Shown here one piece after another: positions 1 to 8,310 of a stretch of 64,000 nt of DNA. The translations under genes were made by a program, and so were the position numbers. The DNA lies in contig CAYYGN010000015.1 of the NCBI GenBank assembly GCA_964471595.1, positions 4,684-68,683 of the forward strand, given 5' to 3'. The stretch's first letter is position 1. Each line of letters begins with the position of its first letter. Under the pieces are notes generated by a model. It was not told the DNA's origin. It did no database searches and was given only the letters and a program-made list of their open reading frames with translations. Origin of the DNA: JAGNXB01 sp964471595. Lineage in GTDB: Bacteria; Bacteroidota; Bacteroidia; Chitinophagales; Saprospiraceae.

Positions 1-238
1 AGGACTACTGTTAGCCTTCATCGGCGCCGTGCTCGGGATTGTCCTGGCTCATGCGGGCATCAGCCTCGCCGGGCACTATCTGGAACAGGAATGGAGGTAT
101 GCCTTTCCTGCCGACCTGTTCCTCGTCCAGGAATTATGGCTGATGGGTATTGTGGTTGTTTTCGGCGTCCTGGCTGCCCTTCTTCCTGCCTGGCAGGCCC
201 GTAAAGTGGATATTGCCCAAACGCTGACGGAGGGATGA
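1..238 (+). CDS. ABC transporter permease, FtsX/MacB family (C-terminal end)
   Basis: The reading frame is open from base 2 to a TGA at 236-238, so the gene begins before the window. The visible ~78 residues contain a hydrophobic segment (LAFIGAVLGIVLAHAGISL), a loop with aromatic residues, a second membrane segment (GIVVVFGVLAALLPAW) and a short basic tail ending ARKVDIAQTLTEG. Membrane helix, then Pro-Ala-(W/R)-x-A-R, then a 'D-A/I-x-x-L' tail is the usual C-terminus of FtsX-domain permeases that work with a LolD/MacB-type ATPase on lipoproteins, peptides or cell-wall signalling. Substrate cannot be told from this fragment. It runs tail-to-tail into the next gene with 2 bases between stop codons. 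Confidence 0.75.
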   Translation, partial: GLLLAFIGAVLGIVLAHAGISLAGHYLEQEWRYAFPADLFLVQELWLMGIVVVFGVLAALLPAWQARKVDIAQTLTEG

Positions 239-240
239 CC

Positions 241-2037
241 CTATTCCAGGGGCCGGAGCGAAAACCGGCCACCCAAACTGTAACCCCATGCATATCTGGC
301 AGCCGGAACGTGGTAGATCGCAGGTGACAGGACGAAATGAGGACCCAGCCGAATGCCGAGATCGGCAAAATAGGACACATCTTTCCCGTAAAGGTCCGCA
401 ACCCCCACTCTGAATCGATCCAATACGCCCTTCCACAACAATCCTCCATTCACATCGATGACCGAATTGTACATGCCCGGGCCTCCACCCGGCATGGCCA
501 CGTCCAACAAGCCAAACTGGACAACAGCCAAAGGCCTGTGACCAATCCAGAACCTGGCTGTCGGTACCACATTGGTTTTGGAGTAGAAATCGGTGTTGCG
601 GTACAACTCTCCGACCCTCAATCCAACCCTGAAACCGAGAAGGTTCTGTCCTTCCATACCGCCGAAAATGTGATAGCTGCCCTGACGGTGTTTGTTTCCC
701 CGATCTGTATTCACATAACGTTCCCACTGGGCTTCGAGTCCGAGAACCACGCTATAGGAGTTCTTAAGTCGTATGAAATGCTCAACGCCTGCCTGAATGG
801 TGGAATATCGGGGTCCGTGGGGATTGAGGGTGTCCCTTTCCGCACAATAACTCCCTACACATCCTTCCTCCGTGCGGATGCATGGCATCATGGCTGAAGG
901 AAGTACCATAGATCCTCCTTGCAGGGTAAAATGCGTGTTTTGCCGGGAATCCGGCAGGCTGTCCGGCCGTGTTTCTGCCGACATCCCGGTGAACAGCAAC
1001 ACCCACATACCGGGAAAGGCCACCCGCCAAACCGGAAGGCGCATGGCCGGCACAGGGCTCTTGTAGCCCGCCCAAACCATAGCCAGACCCGCCGCACCCA
1101 AATGCACCAAAAGCACTATTCGCTCCACCGGAATGAAAAAGTCCCTGGCCCACAAAGTCATCACCATCAAAATCACATACAGGATCCAATGCCTGTGCCC
1201 CGGCAGTGGAGAGGCGGTTTCCAACCGGGTTTTAGTCCGCCTTCCCCTCGCCACATATATCCATAACCCGGACAACAGAATCAGGCAAATCCACTGGACT
1301 TTTTTCAAACCCAACCATGTCTCCGCCATACTGTAATTGAAGACCGGATCCCTGACAAATTCAAAAAGAAAGCGTGCGACCAACATGGCCCCGACGCTGA
1401 ATGCGATACGCTGGCCCGGTCCTTTCATCCTGTGTCCTCCCATCCAAAGTGCCCCCATGATCAGCAGACAGGTGAGGATTTCATAGGCCGGAACCGGATG
1501 AACGGCGACACTGGTCAGTTCATCGGGGCCAATCCAACCGGCCTCCTTTTGCGCTCTGACCAGATGGCATTCGCCCGAATACCGGACTCCCCAGGGGAGA
1601 TGGGTGGGCAAGCCTGTACAGCATCCGGCAAGCAGGCATCCCACGCGGTGAAACAGCAGCGTCAAGGGCAGGTAATAGGCAAATCCATCCCATAGCGGCT
1701 GCCGAAATCCCAACCACCGGCGCACCAACCATAAACCCACAAACCCGAAGAACAAAGCTCCGACAGCTGTTTTTCGGCCCGATACGGAAAGGGTGCCCGA
1801 TGACCACCAGGCCTCCCAGTCTTCCCCGGAAAATGCGCCAACACGGGTGCCGAATATCATGAAAAAGACCGCCGAAGCCGTTATGAGCAACCAGGGACCC
1901 AGCGCATATTGTCTGCGGCGAGCTTCAAGAATCATCAACGCCAATCCCACCATGAAGGCAACCACATACACATAGGGATACCCTTCAATGGAAATGGATC
2001 GATCAATGGTCCATGCGGATTGATGCCAGGGATGCAT
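241..2037 (-). CDS. Lgt-like integral membrane protein fused to a C-terminal barrel-like domain
   Basis: The 598-residue product has two parts. Residues ~1-270 look like prolipoprotein diacylglyceryl transferase (Lgt): several membrane helices, the signature HRVGCLLAGCCTG at ~130-142, HPVPAYE near 180 (Lgt: HPSQLYE) and FLFEFVRDP near 225 (Lgt: IVEFFRQP). The His of the Lgt F-H-G-G motif is replaced (SVSGR), and the GCC form marks Lgt paralogues, so transfer of diacylglycerol to lipoproteins is possible but unproven. After three more helices (~285-355) comes a non-membrane part (~360-598) with an SPD-rich linker, Cys residues (MMPCIRTEEGCVGSYC) and alternating aromatic/Gly beta strands like small outer-membrane barrels. 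I know no standard family with this fusion. The start at 2037 matches the Lgt N-terminus well. Confidence 0.7.
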   Translation of the reverse strand: MHPWHQSAWTIDRSISIEGYPYVYVVAFMVGLALMILEARRRQYALGPWLLITASAVFFMIFGTRVGAFSGEDWEAWWSSGTLSVSGRKTAVGALFFGFVGLWLVRRWLGFRQPLWDGFAYYLPLTLLFHRVGCLLAGCCTGLPTHLPWGVRYSGECHLVRAQKEAGWIGPDELTSVAVHPVPAYEILTCLLIMGALWMGGHRMKGPGQRIAFSVGAMLVARFLFEFVRDPVFNYSMAETWLGLKKVQWICLILLSGLWIYVARGRRTKTRLETASPLPGHRHWILYVILMVMTLWARDFFIPVERIVLLVHLGAAGLAMVWAGYKSPVPAMRLPVWRVAFPGMWVLLFTGMSAETRPDSLPDSRQNTHFTLQGGSMVLPSAMMPCIRTEEGCVGSYCAERDTLNPHGPRYSTIQAGVEHFIRLKNSYSVVLGLEAQWERYVNTDRGNKHRQGSYHIFGGMEGQNLLGFRVGLRVGELYRNTDFYSKTNVVPTARFWIGHRPLAVVQFGLLDVAMPGGGPGMYNSVIDVNGGLLWKGVLDRFRVGVADLYGKDVSYFADLGIRLGPHFVLSPAIYHVPAARYAWGYSLGGRFSLRPLE

Positions 2038-2260
2038 ATCGAGCAGCTTTGGTCCAAAGATCGGGGGTCATTTTGGTCCCGGGGAAGCAATTTTTACTAC
2101 AAACACATTATTATTTCTCTAATATCCGTAAATGACAACAGGAAGGATCTGTTGCTGGAAATCCCACGTTCCCCTGCTTACGGTACCATTGAAAACAGCA
2201 GAATACCTGCTCCGGGTGTGGGACCAAAGGCGGCAATGAAACGGGCTCGATGCCAATACC

Positions 2261-2268
2261 TATCTTTG
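2261..2268 (+). promoter_or_regulatory. Bacteroidota -7 element TATCTTTG
   Basis: TATCTTTG fits the TAnnTTTG -7 consensus used by the Bacteroidota primary sigma factor and lies 51 bases before the acetyltransferase start. No clear -33 TTG is seen at the usual 19-21 base spacing, so this is a motif-based guess for the promoter of the polysaccharide precursor block. The rest of the 2038-2319 gap is AT-rich near 2090-2130, probably the control region of the minus-strand Lgt-like gene. Confidence 0.4.
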
Positions 2269-2319
2269 GCCAGGGTCCCTCAGCCAAGGTGCGATGAGGG
2301 CACTCACCGGAATTAGCGT

Positions 2320-2898
2320 ATGGACTTTTTCGCTCACCCGACGGCAATCATTGATCCTGATGTCGAGATCGGTACCGGCACCAGGATCTGGCATTTTTGC
2401 CATCTCATGCCCGGGGCAGTGATCGGTAAGGATTGCACCCTCGGTCAAAACGTCTTCGTGGGGAATGGTGTACGGATTGGAAACGGTGTAAAGGTTCAGA
2501 ACAATGTTTCCCTTTATGCAGGTGTGGTGGTGGAGGACCTGGTATTCCTGGGTCCATCCTGTGTACTCACCAACGTAATCAATCCGCGGGCACCTTTTGA
2601 GCGGAAAAATGAATTTCGGGCCACACGGATCAGAAGGGGCGCCACGATCGGGGCCAATGCCACATTGCTTTGCGGCATTACCCTCGGAGAATGGTGTTTC
2701 GTTGGTGCCGGTGCCGTAGTGACGCGCGATGTTCCCGATTATGCTTTGATCATGGGAAATCCCGGACGCCAGACCGGCTGGATGAGCCGGGGTGGCCATA
2801 CCTTACAATTTGACTCCGACCAGCAGGCCTTTTGTCCGACAACGGGTGACCATTACCGTCTGGACAACGGAATGGTAACCTGCCTTAACGCATCCTGA
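2320..2898 (+). CDS. wlbB: UDP-2-acetamido-3-amino-2,3-dideoxyglucuronate N-acetyltransferase, WlbB/WbpD family
   Basis: The 192-residue protein is a left-handed beta-helix built from hexapeptide repeats (for example VEIGTGTRIW, AVIGKDCTLG, VRIGNGVKV, ATIGANATL). Its N-terminus (FAHPTAIIDPDVEIG), the NPRAPFERK stretch near residue 91 and the C-terminal GNPGRQTGWMSRGG plus CPTTGDHY follow the WlbB/WbpD enzymes closely along their whole length. That family transfers an acetyl group from acetyl-CoA to the 3-amino group of the UDP-sugar to give UDP-GlcNAc(3NAc)A, a precursor of O-antigen and capsule. It is the first gene of the block and ends 16 bases before the dehydrogenase gene. The aminotransferase that would make its substrate (WbpE/WlbC) is not in this window. 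Confidence 0.88.
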   Translation: MDFFAHPTAIIDPDVEIGTGTRIWHFCHLMPGAVIGKDCTLGQNVFVGNGVRIGNGVKVQNNVSLYAGVVVEDLVFLGPSCVLTNVINPRAPFERKNEFRATRIRRGATIGANATLLCGITLGEWCFVGAGAVVTRDVPDYALIMGNPGRQTGWMSRGGHTLQFDSDQQAFCPTTGDHYRLDNGMVTCLNAS

Positions 2899-2914
2899 GC
2901 CCCAATACCCGATC

Positions 2915-4216
2915 ATGCAAATAGTGGATGCCCTGCTCCGAAAGGAAAAGTCTGTAGCTGTCATCGGTTTGGGATATGTAGGTCTTCCCCTCGCCCTGGC
3001 TTTTGCCCGCAAGTTTCGGGTAACCGGATTCGATATCCTGCCAAGTCGGGTCCGGGCCCTGCAGGAAGGGCGTGACCCCAACGGAGAAGTCGAAGCATCC
3101 GATTTTGCCCGAAGAGACATCCGGTTTAGCGCGGACCCTTCGGATTTGTCAGCGGCCGGCTTCTTCATTGTCACTGTACCTACCCCCATTGATGCCTACA
3201 AGGTACCCGACCTGGAACCGCTTTTTGCGGCCACCCGAACCGTCGCCAATGCCCTGAAACCCGGAGATTATGTGGTCTTCGAATCCACGGTTTATCCCGG
3301 CTGCACCGAGGAAGAGTGCCTTCCGTTGCTCGAGGCAGGATCCGGCCTCAAGGCTTTTCGTGATTTTCATGTGGGCTATTCACCGGAACGGATCAACCCC
3401 GGTGACCGGGAACGCACGGTGGAGCGCATTCTGAAAGTCGTATCGGCCGGCGATGCCGATAGCCTGGAGCAAATCGCCGCTGTCTATGGCACCGTCATAC
3501 AGGCCGGCATTTACAAGGCGGCATCCATCCGGATTGCAGAAGCGGCCAAGGTCATCGAGAATATCCAAAGGGACCTGAACATCTCCTTAATGAATGAATT
3601 GGCGGTTCTTTTCGACCGAATGGGACTGGATACGCGATCTGTGATCGAGACCGCTGCCACCAAATGGAATTTTGTGCCCTACTACCCGGGACTGGTAGGG
3701 GGTCACTGCATAGGCGTTGACCCTTATTATCTCATCCACAAAGCCCTTTCTTTGGGGATCAACCCTCAGGTCATCCGCGCCGGCCGGGGCATCAACGACC
3801 GTATGCCGGAATTCATCGCCCAAAAAATGGTGCGATATCTGGTACAATGCGGCAAAAATCCCTCCGCATCCAGGGTCCTTGTCATGGGGCTTACCTTCAA
3901 AGAGAACATTTCGGATCTCCGAAACTCCAAAGTGGCGGATCTGATCCGCGAACTCCGGACCTACTCCCTGATGGTGGATGTCGTGGATGCCCAGGCGTCA
4001 CCGGAGGCCGCCCTCGGCGAGTATGGCATGACCCTATTGCCTGAACCCGATCCCCCCTATGACGCCGTCATTGTTGCTGTCAGACACCGCCCCTATACCT
4101 TGTTGAACGCTGAATGGTTCTGCGGAATCATGCGTGATCACCCCATCCTTTTTGACCTGATGGGCAGCTTTGATCCGGCCACCATGCAAGGAAAGCTGGA
4201 ATTCTGGCGTTTGTAA
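2915..4216 (+). CDS. UDP-N-acetylglucosamine/galactosamine 6-dehydrogenase, TviB/WbpO type
   Basis: This 433-residue enzyme should oxidise C6 of a UDP-HexNAc to the uronic acid with two NAD+. It shows the N-terminal NAD-binding turn GLGYVGLP (18-25), the VTVPTPID and ESTVYPG stretches, the YSPERINPGD motif, the central helix KVIENIQRDLNI and the active-site motif GGHCIGVDPYY with nucleophile C265. Length and wording match TviB/WbpO more than the UDP-glucose dehydrogenases. With the adjacent WlbB-type and downstream WlbA-type enzymes it most likely feeds UDP-GlcNAc uronic-acid synthesis for a capsule, O-antigen or exopolysaccharide. GlcNAc versus GalNAc specificity cannot be read from sequence. 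The gap of 127 bases to cysC holds no clear terminator. Confidence 0.88.
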   Translation: MQIVDALLRKEKSVAVIGLGYVGLPLALAFARKFRVTGFDILPSRVRALQEGRDPNGEVEASDFARRDIRFSADPSDLSAAGFFIVTVPTPIDAYKVPDLEPLFAATRTVANALKPGDYVVFESTVYPGCTEEECLPLLEAGSGLKAFRDFHVGYSPERINPGDRERTVERILKVVSAGDADSLEQIAAVYGTVIQAGIYKAASIRIAEAAKVIENIQRDLNISLMNELAVLFDRMGLDTRSVIETAATKWNFVPYYPGLVGGHCIGVDPYYLIHKALSLGINPQVIRAGRGINDRMPEFIAQKMVRYLVQCGKNPSASRVLVMGLTFKENISDLRNSKVADLIRELRTYSLMVDVVDAQASPEAALGEYGMTLLPEPDPPYDAVIVAVRHRPYTLLNAEWFCGIMRDHPILFDLMGSFDPATMQGKLEFWRL

Positions 4217-4343
4217 CCCCGATCCATTCCATCTCGTCCGGGAATACCCGCTGTCGGCTCTCCAAACATGGATAAAAGGCATAATTTGTGCAGGTAGGCT
4301 GCCGGGCATTCATCTTTGATCCCTCAAACCCGCCCAATCCGGT

Positions 4344-4970
4344 ATGAACCCTATATATCCCCTTCGAGACCGCATGGTATCCAGGGTCCAACGCGAAAGA
4401 CGCCAAGGTCACAAAGGATTGGTGGTTTGGATGACGGGGCTTTCAGGCAGCGGTAAAAGCACCCTGGCCCTCGCCCTGGAAAGGAGGCTGTTTGATGAAC
4501 ATTGTCAGGGAATTCTTCTGGATGGAGACAACCTGAGGAACGGGATCAGCAGCGGACTGGGATTTCACGAAGAGGACCGGTTGGAAAACGTCCGCCGTGT
4601 GGCGGAAACCGCAAGACTTTTCCTGGATGCCGGCTGGGTTGCCATTTGCTCATTGATCAGTCCTTCCCGCTCCATGAGGGACCTTGCCCGTTCCATTGTC
4701 GGCAACGAGGATTTCCTTGAAGTCTTTGTTGACGCCCCTGTCGAAGTCTGTGCCTCCCGGGATGTGAAAGGGCTGTACCGGATGGCCAACGAAGGAGCCC
4801 TGAGCGGATTTACAGGATTGGACGCCCCGTACGAGCCTCCCTCGCATCCCGATCTCCACTTGCCTACTGCCGAACTCTCCCCGGAGGATTGTCTTGACCT
4901 GCTCCATCAGGAAGTCGTTCGCAGAATTGGCCCTTCTCCTTCCCTGCAGGACAATAAAGCCCCATGCTGA
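4344..4970 (+). CDS. cysC: adenylylsulfate kinase (APS kinase)
   Basis: CysC phosphorylates APS to PAPS using ATP. The 208-residue protein carries the Walker A loop GLSGSGKST at 32-40, the APS-binding stretch LDGDNLRNGISSGLGF that follows, the lid-region stretch ENVRRVAETARLF and the ISPSRSMRD motif. The C-terminal GFTGLDAPYEPPSHPDL also fits the family. It overlaps cysD by 7 bases, so cysC-cysD-cysN are translationally coupled and together make PAPS. No PAPS reductase (CysH), CysQ phosphatase or sulfotransferase lies nearby, so whether PAPS goes to assimilation or to sulfation of a glycan is open; the setting among sugar-nucleotide genes favours the second (inference). Confidence 0.92.
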   Translation: MNPIYPLRDRMVSRVQRERRQGHKGLVVWMTGLSGSGKSTLALALERRLFDEHCQGILLDGDNLRNGISSGLGFHEEDRLENVRRVAETARLFLDAGWVAICSLISPSRSMRDLARSIVGNEDFLEVFVDAPVEVCASRDVKGLYRMANEGALSGFTGLDAPYEPPSHPDLHLPTAELSPEDCLDLLHQEVVRRIGPSPSLQDNKAPC

Positions 4971-5869
4971 ACTATCAACTCAATCATATCCGGGAACTCG
5001 AGAGCGAATCGATTTTCATCATTCGTGAAGTGGCCGCGCAATTTGACAACCCGGTCATTCTTTTCTCCGGCGGCAAGGACAGCATTCTGATGACCTACCT
5101 GGCTGTCAAAGCATTCCATCCGGCCCGCTTGCCATTCCCTTTGCTTCATATCGACACGGGACACAATTTCCCGGAAACCCTGGCTTACAGGGATGAATTG
5201 GCTGCCCGCTATGGCCTCAAATTGATCACGGCATCCGTTCAGGATGCCATAGATCGCGGCGAAGTGACCGAAGAGAAGGGTTTCAATGCCTCGCGCAATT
5301 ACCTCCAGACGCACGTCTTGCTGGATGCCCTGGGGAAAGGCCGTTTTGATGCCGCCCTGGGCGGTGGAAGAAGGGATGAGGAAAAAGCCAGGGCCAAGGA
5401 ACGGTTTTTCTCTCACCGGGACGAATTCGGACAATGGGACCCGAAGAATCAGCGCCCGGAACTTTGGCGATTGTTCAACGGGCGGAAACATTTGGGCGAA
5501 CATTTTCGCATTTTCCCAATCTCCAACTGGACGGAGCTGGATGTATGGCAATACCTGGCTGCTGAAAAAGTACCCCTGCCTTCCTTGTATTTTTCTCATG
5601 AAAGGGAGGTGATCCGGCGTGACGGCATCCTGCTGGCCACATCTCCTCATTTGGTCCGCAAACCCGGAGAGGAAGCCTTTCTGGCACGAGTGCGTTGCAG
5701 GACCATAGGTGACACGACCTGTACGGGAGTGTGGGAGTCCGATGCCATCACTATTGAAGAAATCATTGCCGAAGTAGCCACTTCACGAATGACCGAGAGA
5801 GGGGGTAGGGCAGATGATCGTCGCTCTGAAACGGCGATGGAAGACAGAAAAAAAGAAGGCTATTTCTGA
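4964..5869 (+). CDS. cysD: sulfate adenylyltransferase subunit 2
   Basis: CysD is the catalytic subunit of ATP sulfurylase, which makes APS from ATP and sulfate. The 301-residue protein has the PP-loop LFSGGKDSI near residue 35, HIDTGHNFPE, the GGGRRDEEKARAKERFFS stretch typical of the family, WNLFN-like RLFNGR, and the sulfate-reduction signature around RCRTIGDTTCTG. It ends in KKEGYF, the usual CysD C-terminus. Length matches the ~300-residue norm. The start overlaps cysC; the GTPase subunit cysN follows after 16 bases. Confidence 0.95.
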   Translation: MLNYQLNHIRELESESIFIIREVAAQFDNPVILFSGGKDSILMTYLAVKAFHPARLPFPLLHIDTGHNFPETLAYRDELAARYGLKLITASVQDAIDRGEVTEEKGFNASRNYLQTHVLLDALGKGRFDAALGGGRRDEEKARAKERFFSHRDEFGQWDPKNQRPELWRLFNGRKHLGEHFRIFPISNWTELDVWQYLAAEKVPLPSLYFSHEREVIRRDGILLATSPHLVRKPGEEAFLARVRCRTIGDTTCTGVWESDAITIEEIIAEVATSRMTERGGRADDRRSETAMEDRKKEGYF

Positions 5870-5885
5870 CCGCTCATTCAATGCC

Positions 5886-7133
5886 ATGACCGAATTGTTG
5901 CGCTTTACCACCGCTGGCTCCGTGGACGATGGAAAATCCACCCTGATCGGGCGGTTGCTCTATGACACCAAGTCCATCTTTGATGACCAGTATGAAGCCA
6001 TCCGGACCGCCTCGGAGCGCCGTGGGGAGGAGGGTATCAATCTGGCATTGCTGACCGATGGTTTGAAAGCCGAACGCGAGCAGGGCATCACCATTGATGT
6101 GGCTTACCGCTATTTTGCCACACCACGCCGGAAATTCATTATTGCGGATACACCGGGTCACATCCAGTACACCCGCAACATGGTCACTGGCGCCTCTACA
6201 GCCAATGTAGCGCTGATCCTCATCGATGCCCGTCAGGGTGTGGTCGAGCAAACCCGCCGGCATGCCATCATCGCCAGCCTTTTACAAATCCCGCATCTCG
6301 TCTTTTGCATCAACAAGATGGACCTCGTCCAGTGGGGCCGCGACCGCTATGAGACCATCCGGGAAGAACTGGAAGGATTTACCGGAAAGCTGGACGTGAG
6401 TGACATCAGTTATATCCCGCTTTCCGCCTTGCTGGGAGACAATCTGGTTCACCGCTCCGTTCACATGGACTGGTATGAAGGACCCACCCTGCTGTACTAT
6501 CTGGAAAATGTCCATATCGCCAGTGATTACAATCTCATTGATACCCGTTTTCCCGTCCAGTATGTGATCAGGCCCAATACGGATGCCTGGCATGATTACC
6601 GGGGATACGCCGGACAAGTCGCCGGAGGTGTGCTCCGCAAAGGCGACGATGTCATGATCCTTCCCAGTGGATTTACCTCTCGCATAGCAGCCATTGATAC
6701 ATTTGACGGAGAGGTGGAAGAAGCCTTTCCTCCCATGTCCGTATCCATATTGCTGGAGGATGATATTGATGTCGGTCGGGGAGACATGATTGTCCGCGCC
6801 AACAACCGCTGCCAGGTCGGGCAGGACCTCGATCTCATGATTTGCTGGTTTGATGCCGCACGGCAATTGCAGCCCAATGGCAAATACCTCATCCGCCACA
6901 CGACCAATGAAGCCCGCTGTCTGATCAAGGAGATACGCTACCGGATGGATATCAATACGCTCCACCGGGAGATGGGAAATCCCGTAATCCGGCACAATGA
7001 CATAGCCCGGATTTCCATCAGAACCACACGCCCGTTGCTATTTGATCCCTACCGCCGCAACCGCCAGACGGGATCGGTCATCCTTATTGACGAAGGAACA
7101 TTCAACACAGTGGCAGCCGGAATGATCGTTTGA
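5886..7133 (+). CDS. cysN: sulfate adenylyltransferase subunit 1 (GTPase)
   Basis: CysN is the EF-Tu-like GTPase that drives APS synthesis by CysD. The GTP-binding motifs are all present: GSVDDGKST (G1), EQGITIDVAYR (G2), DTPGH (G3) and NKMD (G4), followed by two beta-barrel domains. The product is 415 residues, which is the short form without a fused APS kinase, in keeping with a separate cysC just upstream. An in-frame start exists at 5814, but that would overlap cysD by 56 bases and add a Lys/Arg-rich extension; the ATG at 5886 gives the usual TELLRFTTAGSVDDG start. A small GC hairpin follows the stop without a T-run. Confidence 0.93.
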   Translation: MTELLRFTTAGSVDDGKSTLIGRLLYDTKSIFDDQYEAIRTASERRGEEGINLALLTDGLKAEREQGITIDVAYRYFATPRRKFIIADTPGHIQYTRNMVTGASTANVALILIDARQGVVEQTRRHAIIASLLQIPHLVFCINKMDLVQWGRDRYETIREELEGFTGKLDVSDISYIPLSALLGDNLVHRSVHMDWYEGPTLLYYLENVHIASDYNLIDTRFPVQYVIRPNTDAWHDYRGYAGQVAGGVLRKGDDVMILPSGFTSRIAAIDTFDGEVEEAFPPMSVSILLEDDIDVGRGDMIVRANNRCQVGQDLDLMICWFDAARQLQPNGKYLIRHTTNEARCLIKEIRYRMDINTLHREMGNPVIRHNDIARISIRTTRPLLFDPYRRNRQTGSVILIDEGTFNTVAAGMIV

Positions 7134-7199
7134 GTGCCCCCAAGCCTTCGGGGCAGCGTACCTTTACGAATCATCCGTATCCCTTATAACGCCAGCTGA

Positions 7200-8195
7200 T
7201 TGTCCGCATCCCCGCCTCATACTCCCTACAGGTTCGCATTGATCGGCGCAGCCGGTTTTGTGGCTCCCCGTCACCTGCAGGCCATCCGTCAAACAGGCCA
7301 TCAATTGGTAGCCGCTTATGACCTCCATGATTCCGTTGGAGTGATGGACAGCTACTTTCCCGAGGCCGATTTCTTTGTCGAATTCGAACGTTTTGACCGG
7401 CATCTGGACCGGTTGCGTCGGGCTGGCCGGGGCATTCACTATTTGAGTATCTGTTCGCCCAATTATTTGCACGATGCCCATATCCGTTTCGGACTTCGCC
7501 TGGGAGCGCGCGTAATCTGTGAAAAACCACTGGTCCTCAACCCGTGGAATGTGGATGCACTGGCCGGGATTGTCCGTGAAACAGGTCTGGAGGTTTACAA
7601 CATCCTTCAGTTGCGCCTTCACCCGTCCGTGATCGCATTGCGCCAACAGCAACAAAGCCAACAGACGGAACAAAAACCGGACATAGAATTGACTTATATC
7701 ACCGCCAGAGGACATTGGTACTACACCTCCTGGAAAGGGGACATCCTTCGATCTGGCGGGATCGCGACCAATATCGGCGTCCATTTTTTCGACATGCTGA
7801 TCTGGATTTTTGGCCCCGTAGTTCGCAATGTCATTCATGTCCATACCCACGACCGGGCTGCCGGATTTCTGGAGCTGGAGAGGGCCCGAATCCGATGGTT
7901 TCTGAGCATCGATGCAGACACTTTGCCCGGAGAAGCGAAATCTCAAGGCAAACGGACCTGGCGGTCGTTGACTATTGGAGGCCGGCAATTCGAATTCAGC
8001 GACGGCTTTGGTGATTTGCACACCCTCAGCTATCAGGGCATTTTGCAAGGAGAGGGCTTTACCCTGGAGGAAGCGAGACCGGCCATAGAAGTCGTACATG
8101 CCATTCGCCACCAGTTGCCCGTCGGTCTGACCGGCGACTTCCACCCTTACGCCGCCCTCCCGCTCAAGCGACACCCTTTCCTTCCGGAATCCTGA
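7200..8195 (+). CDS. wlbA: UDP-N-acetylglucosaminuronate 3-dehydrogenase, WlbA family (Gfo/Idh/MocA fold)
   Basis: The 331-residue protein starts at a TTG placed directly after an in-frame TGA, with no ATG nearby. Its N-terminal stretch (YRFALIGAAGFVAPRHL, then VAAYDLHDSVGVMDSYFP), ICSPNYLHDAHI, CEKPLVLNPWN and YNILQLRLHPS are near-diagnostic of WlbA/WbpB, which oxidises C3 of UDP-GlcNAcA with NAD+ before transamination. The dinucleotide motif GAAGFV and the E-K-P catalytic triplet are present, and so is the later TNIGVHFFDML with its catalytic His. It completes three steps of the UDP-GlcNAc(3NAc)A route found in this block. The TTG start suggests modest translation or misplacement of the true start. 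Confidence 0.88.
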   Translation: MSASPPHTPYRFALIGAAGFVAPRHLQAIRQTGHQLVAAYDLHDSVGVMDSYFPEADFFVEFERFDRHLDRLRRAGRGIHYLSICSPNYLHDAHIRFGLRLGARVICEKPLVLNPWNVDALAGIVRETGLEVYNILQLRLHPSVIALRQQQQSQQTEQKPDIELTYITARGHWYYTSWKGDILRSGGIATNIGVHFFDMLIWIFGPVVRNVIHVHTHDRAAGFLELERARIRWFLSIDADTLPGEAKSQGKRTWRSLTIGGRQFEFSDGFGDLHTLSYQGILQGEGFTLEEARPAIEVVHAIRHQLPVGLTGDFHPYAALPLKRHPFLPES

Positions 8196-8234
8196 TTCTT
8201 TACAGGATCCAATTTCTGCTTGCCGGCCGTGCCC

Positions 8235-8242
8235 TACCTTTG
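8235..8242 (+). promoter_or_regulatory. Bacteroidota -7 element TACCTTTG
   Basis: A perfect TAnnTTTG element lies 69 bases before the epimerase start in the 115-base gap after wlbA. It suggests that the epimerase gene has its own promoter besides read-through. No convincing -33 TTG is seen upstream. Confidence 0.45.
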
Positions 8243-8310
8243 CTTTGTCCAACGGCCGGTCTGAACCCTGACGGATGGACCCCTTTCGTTGACCTCCTAA
8301 ATACTCCCCT

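Noticed and set aside
5814..5885. Longer cysN start at 5814
   Set aside because: It overlaps cysD by 56 bases and adds a Lys/Arg-rich extension absent from the family; ATG 5886 fits.
7135..7155. GC hairpin TGCCCC/GGGGCA after cysN as a terminator
   Set aside because: No T-run follows; a weak -7-like TACCTTTA comes next, so a terminator is not supported.
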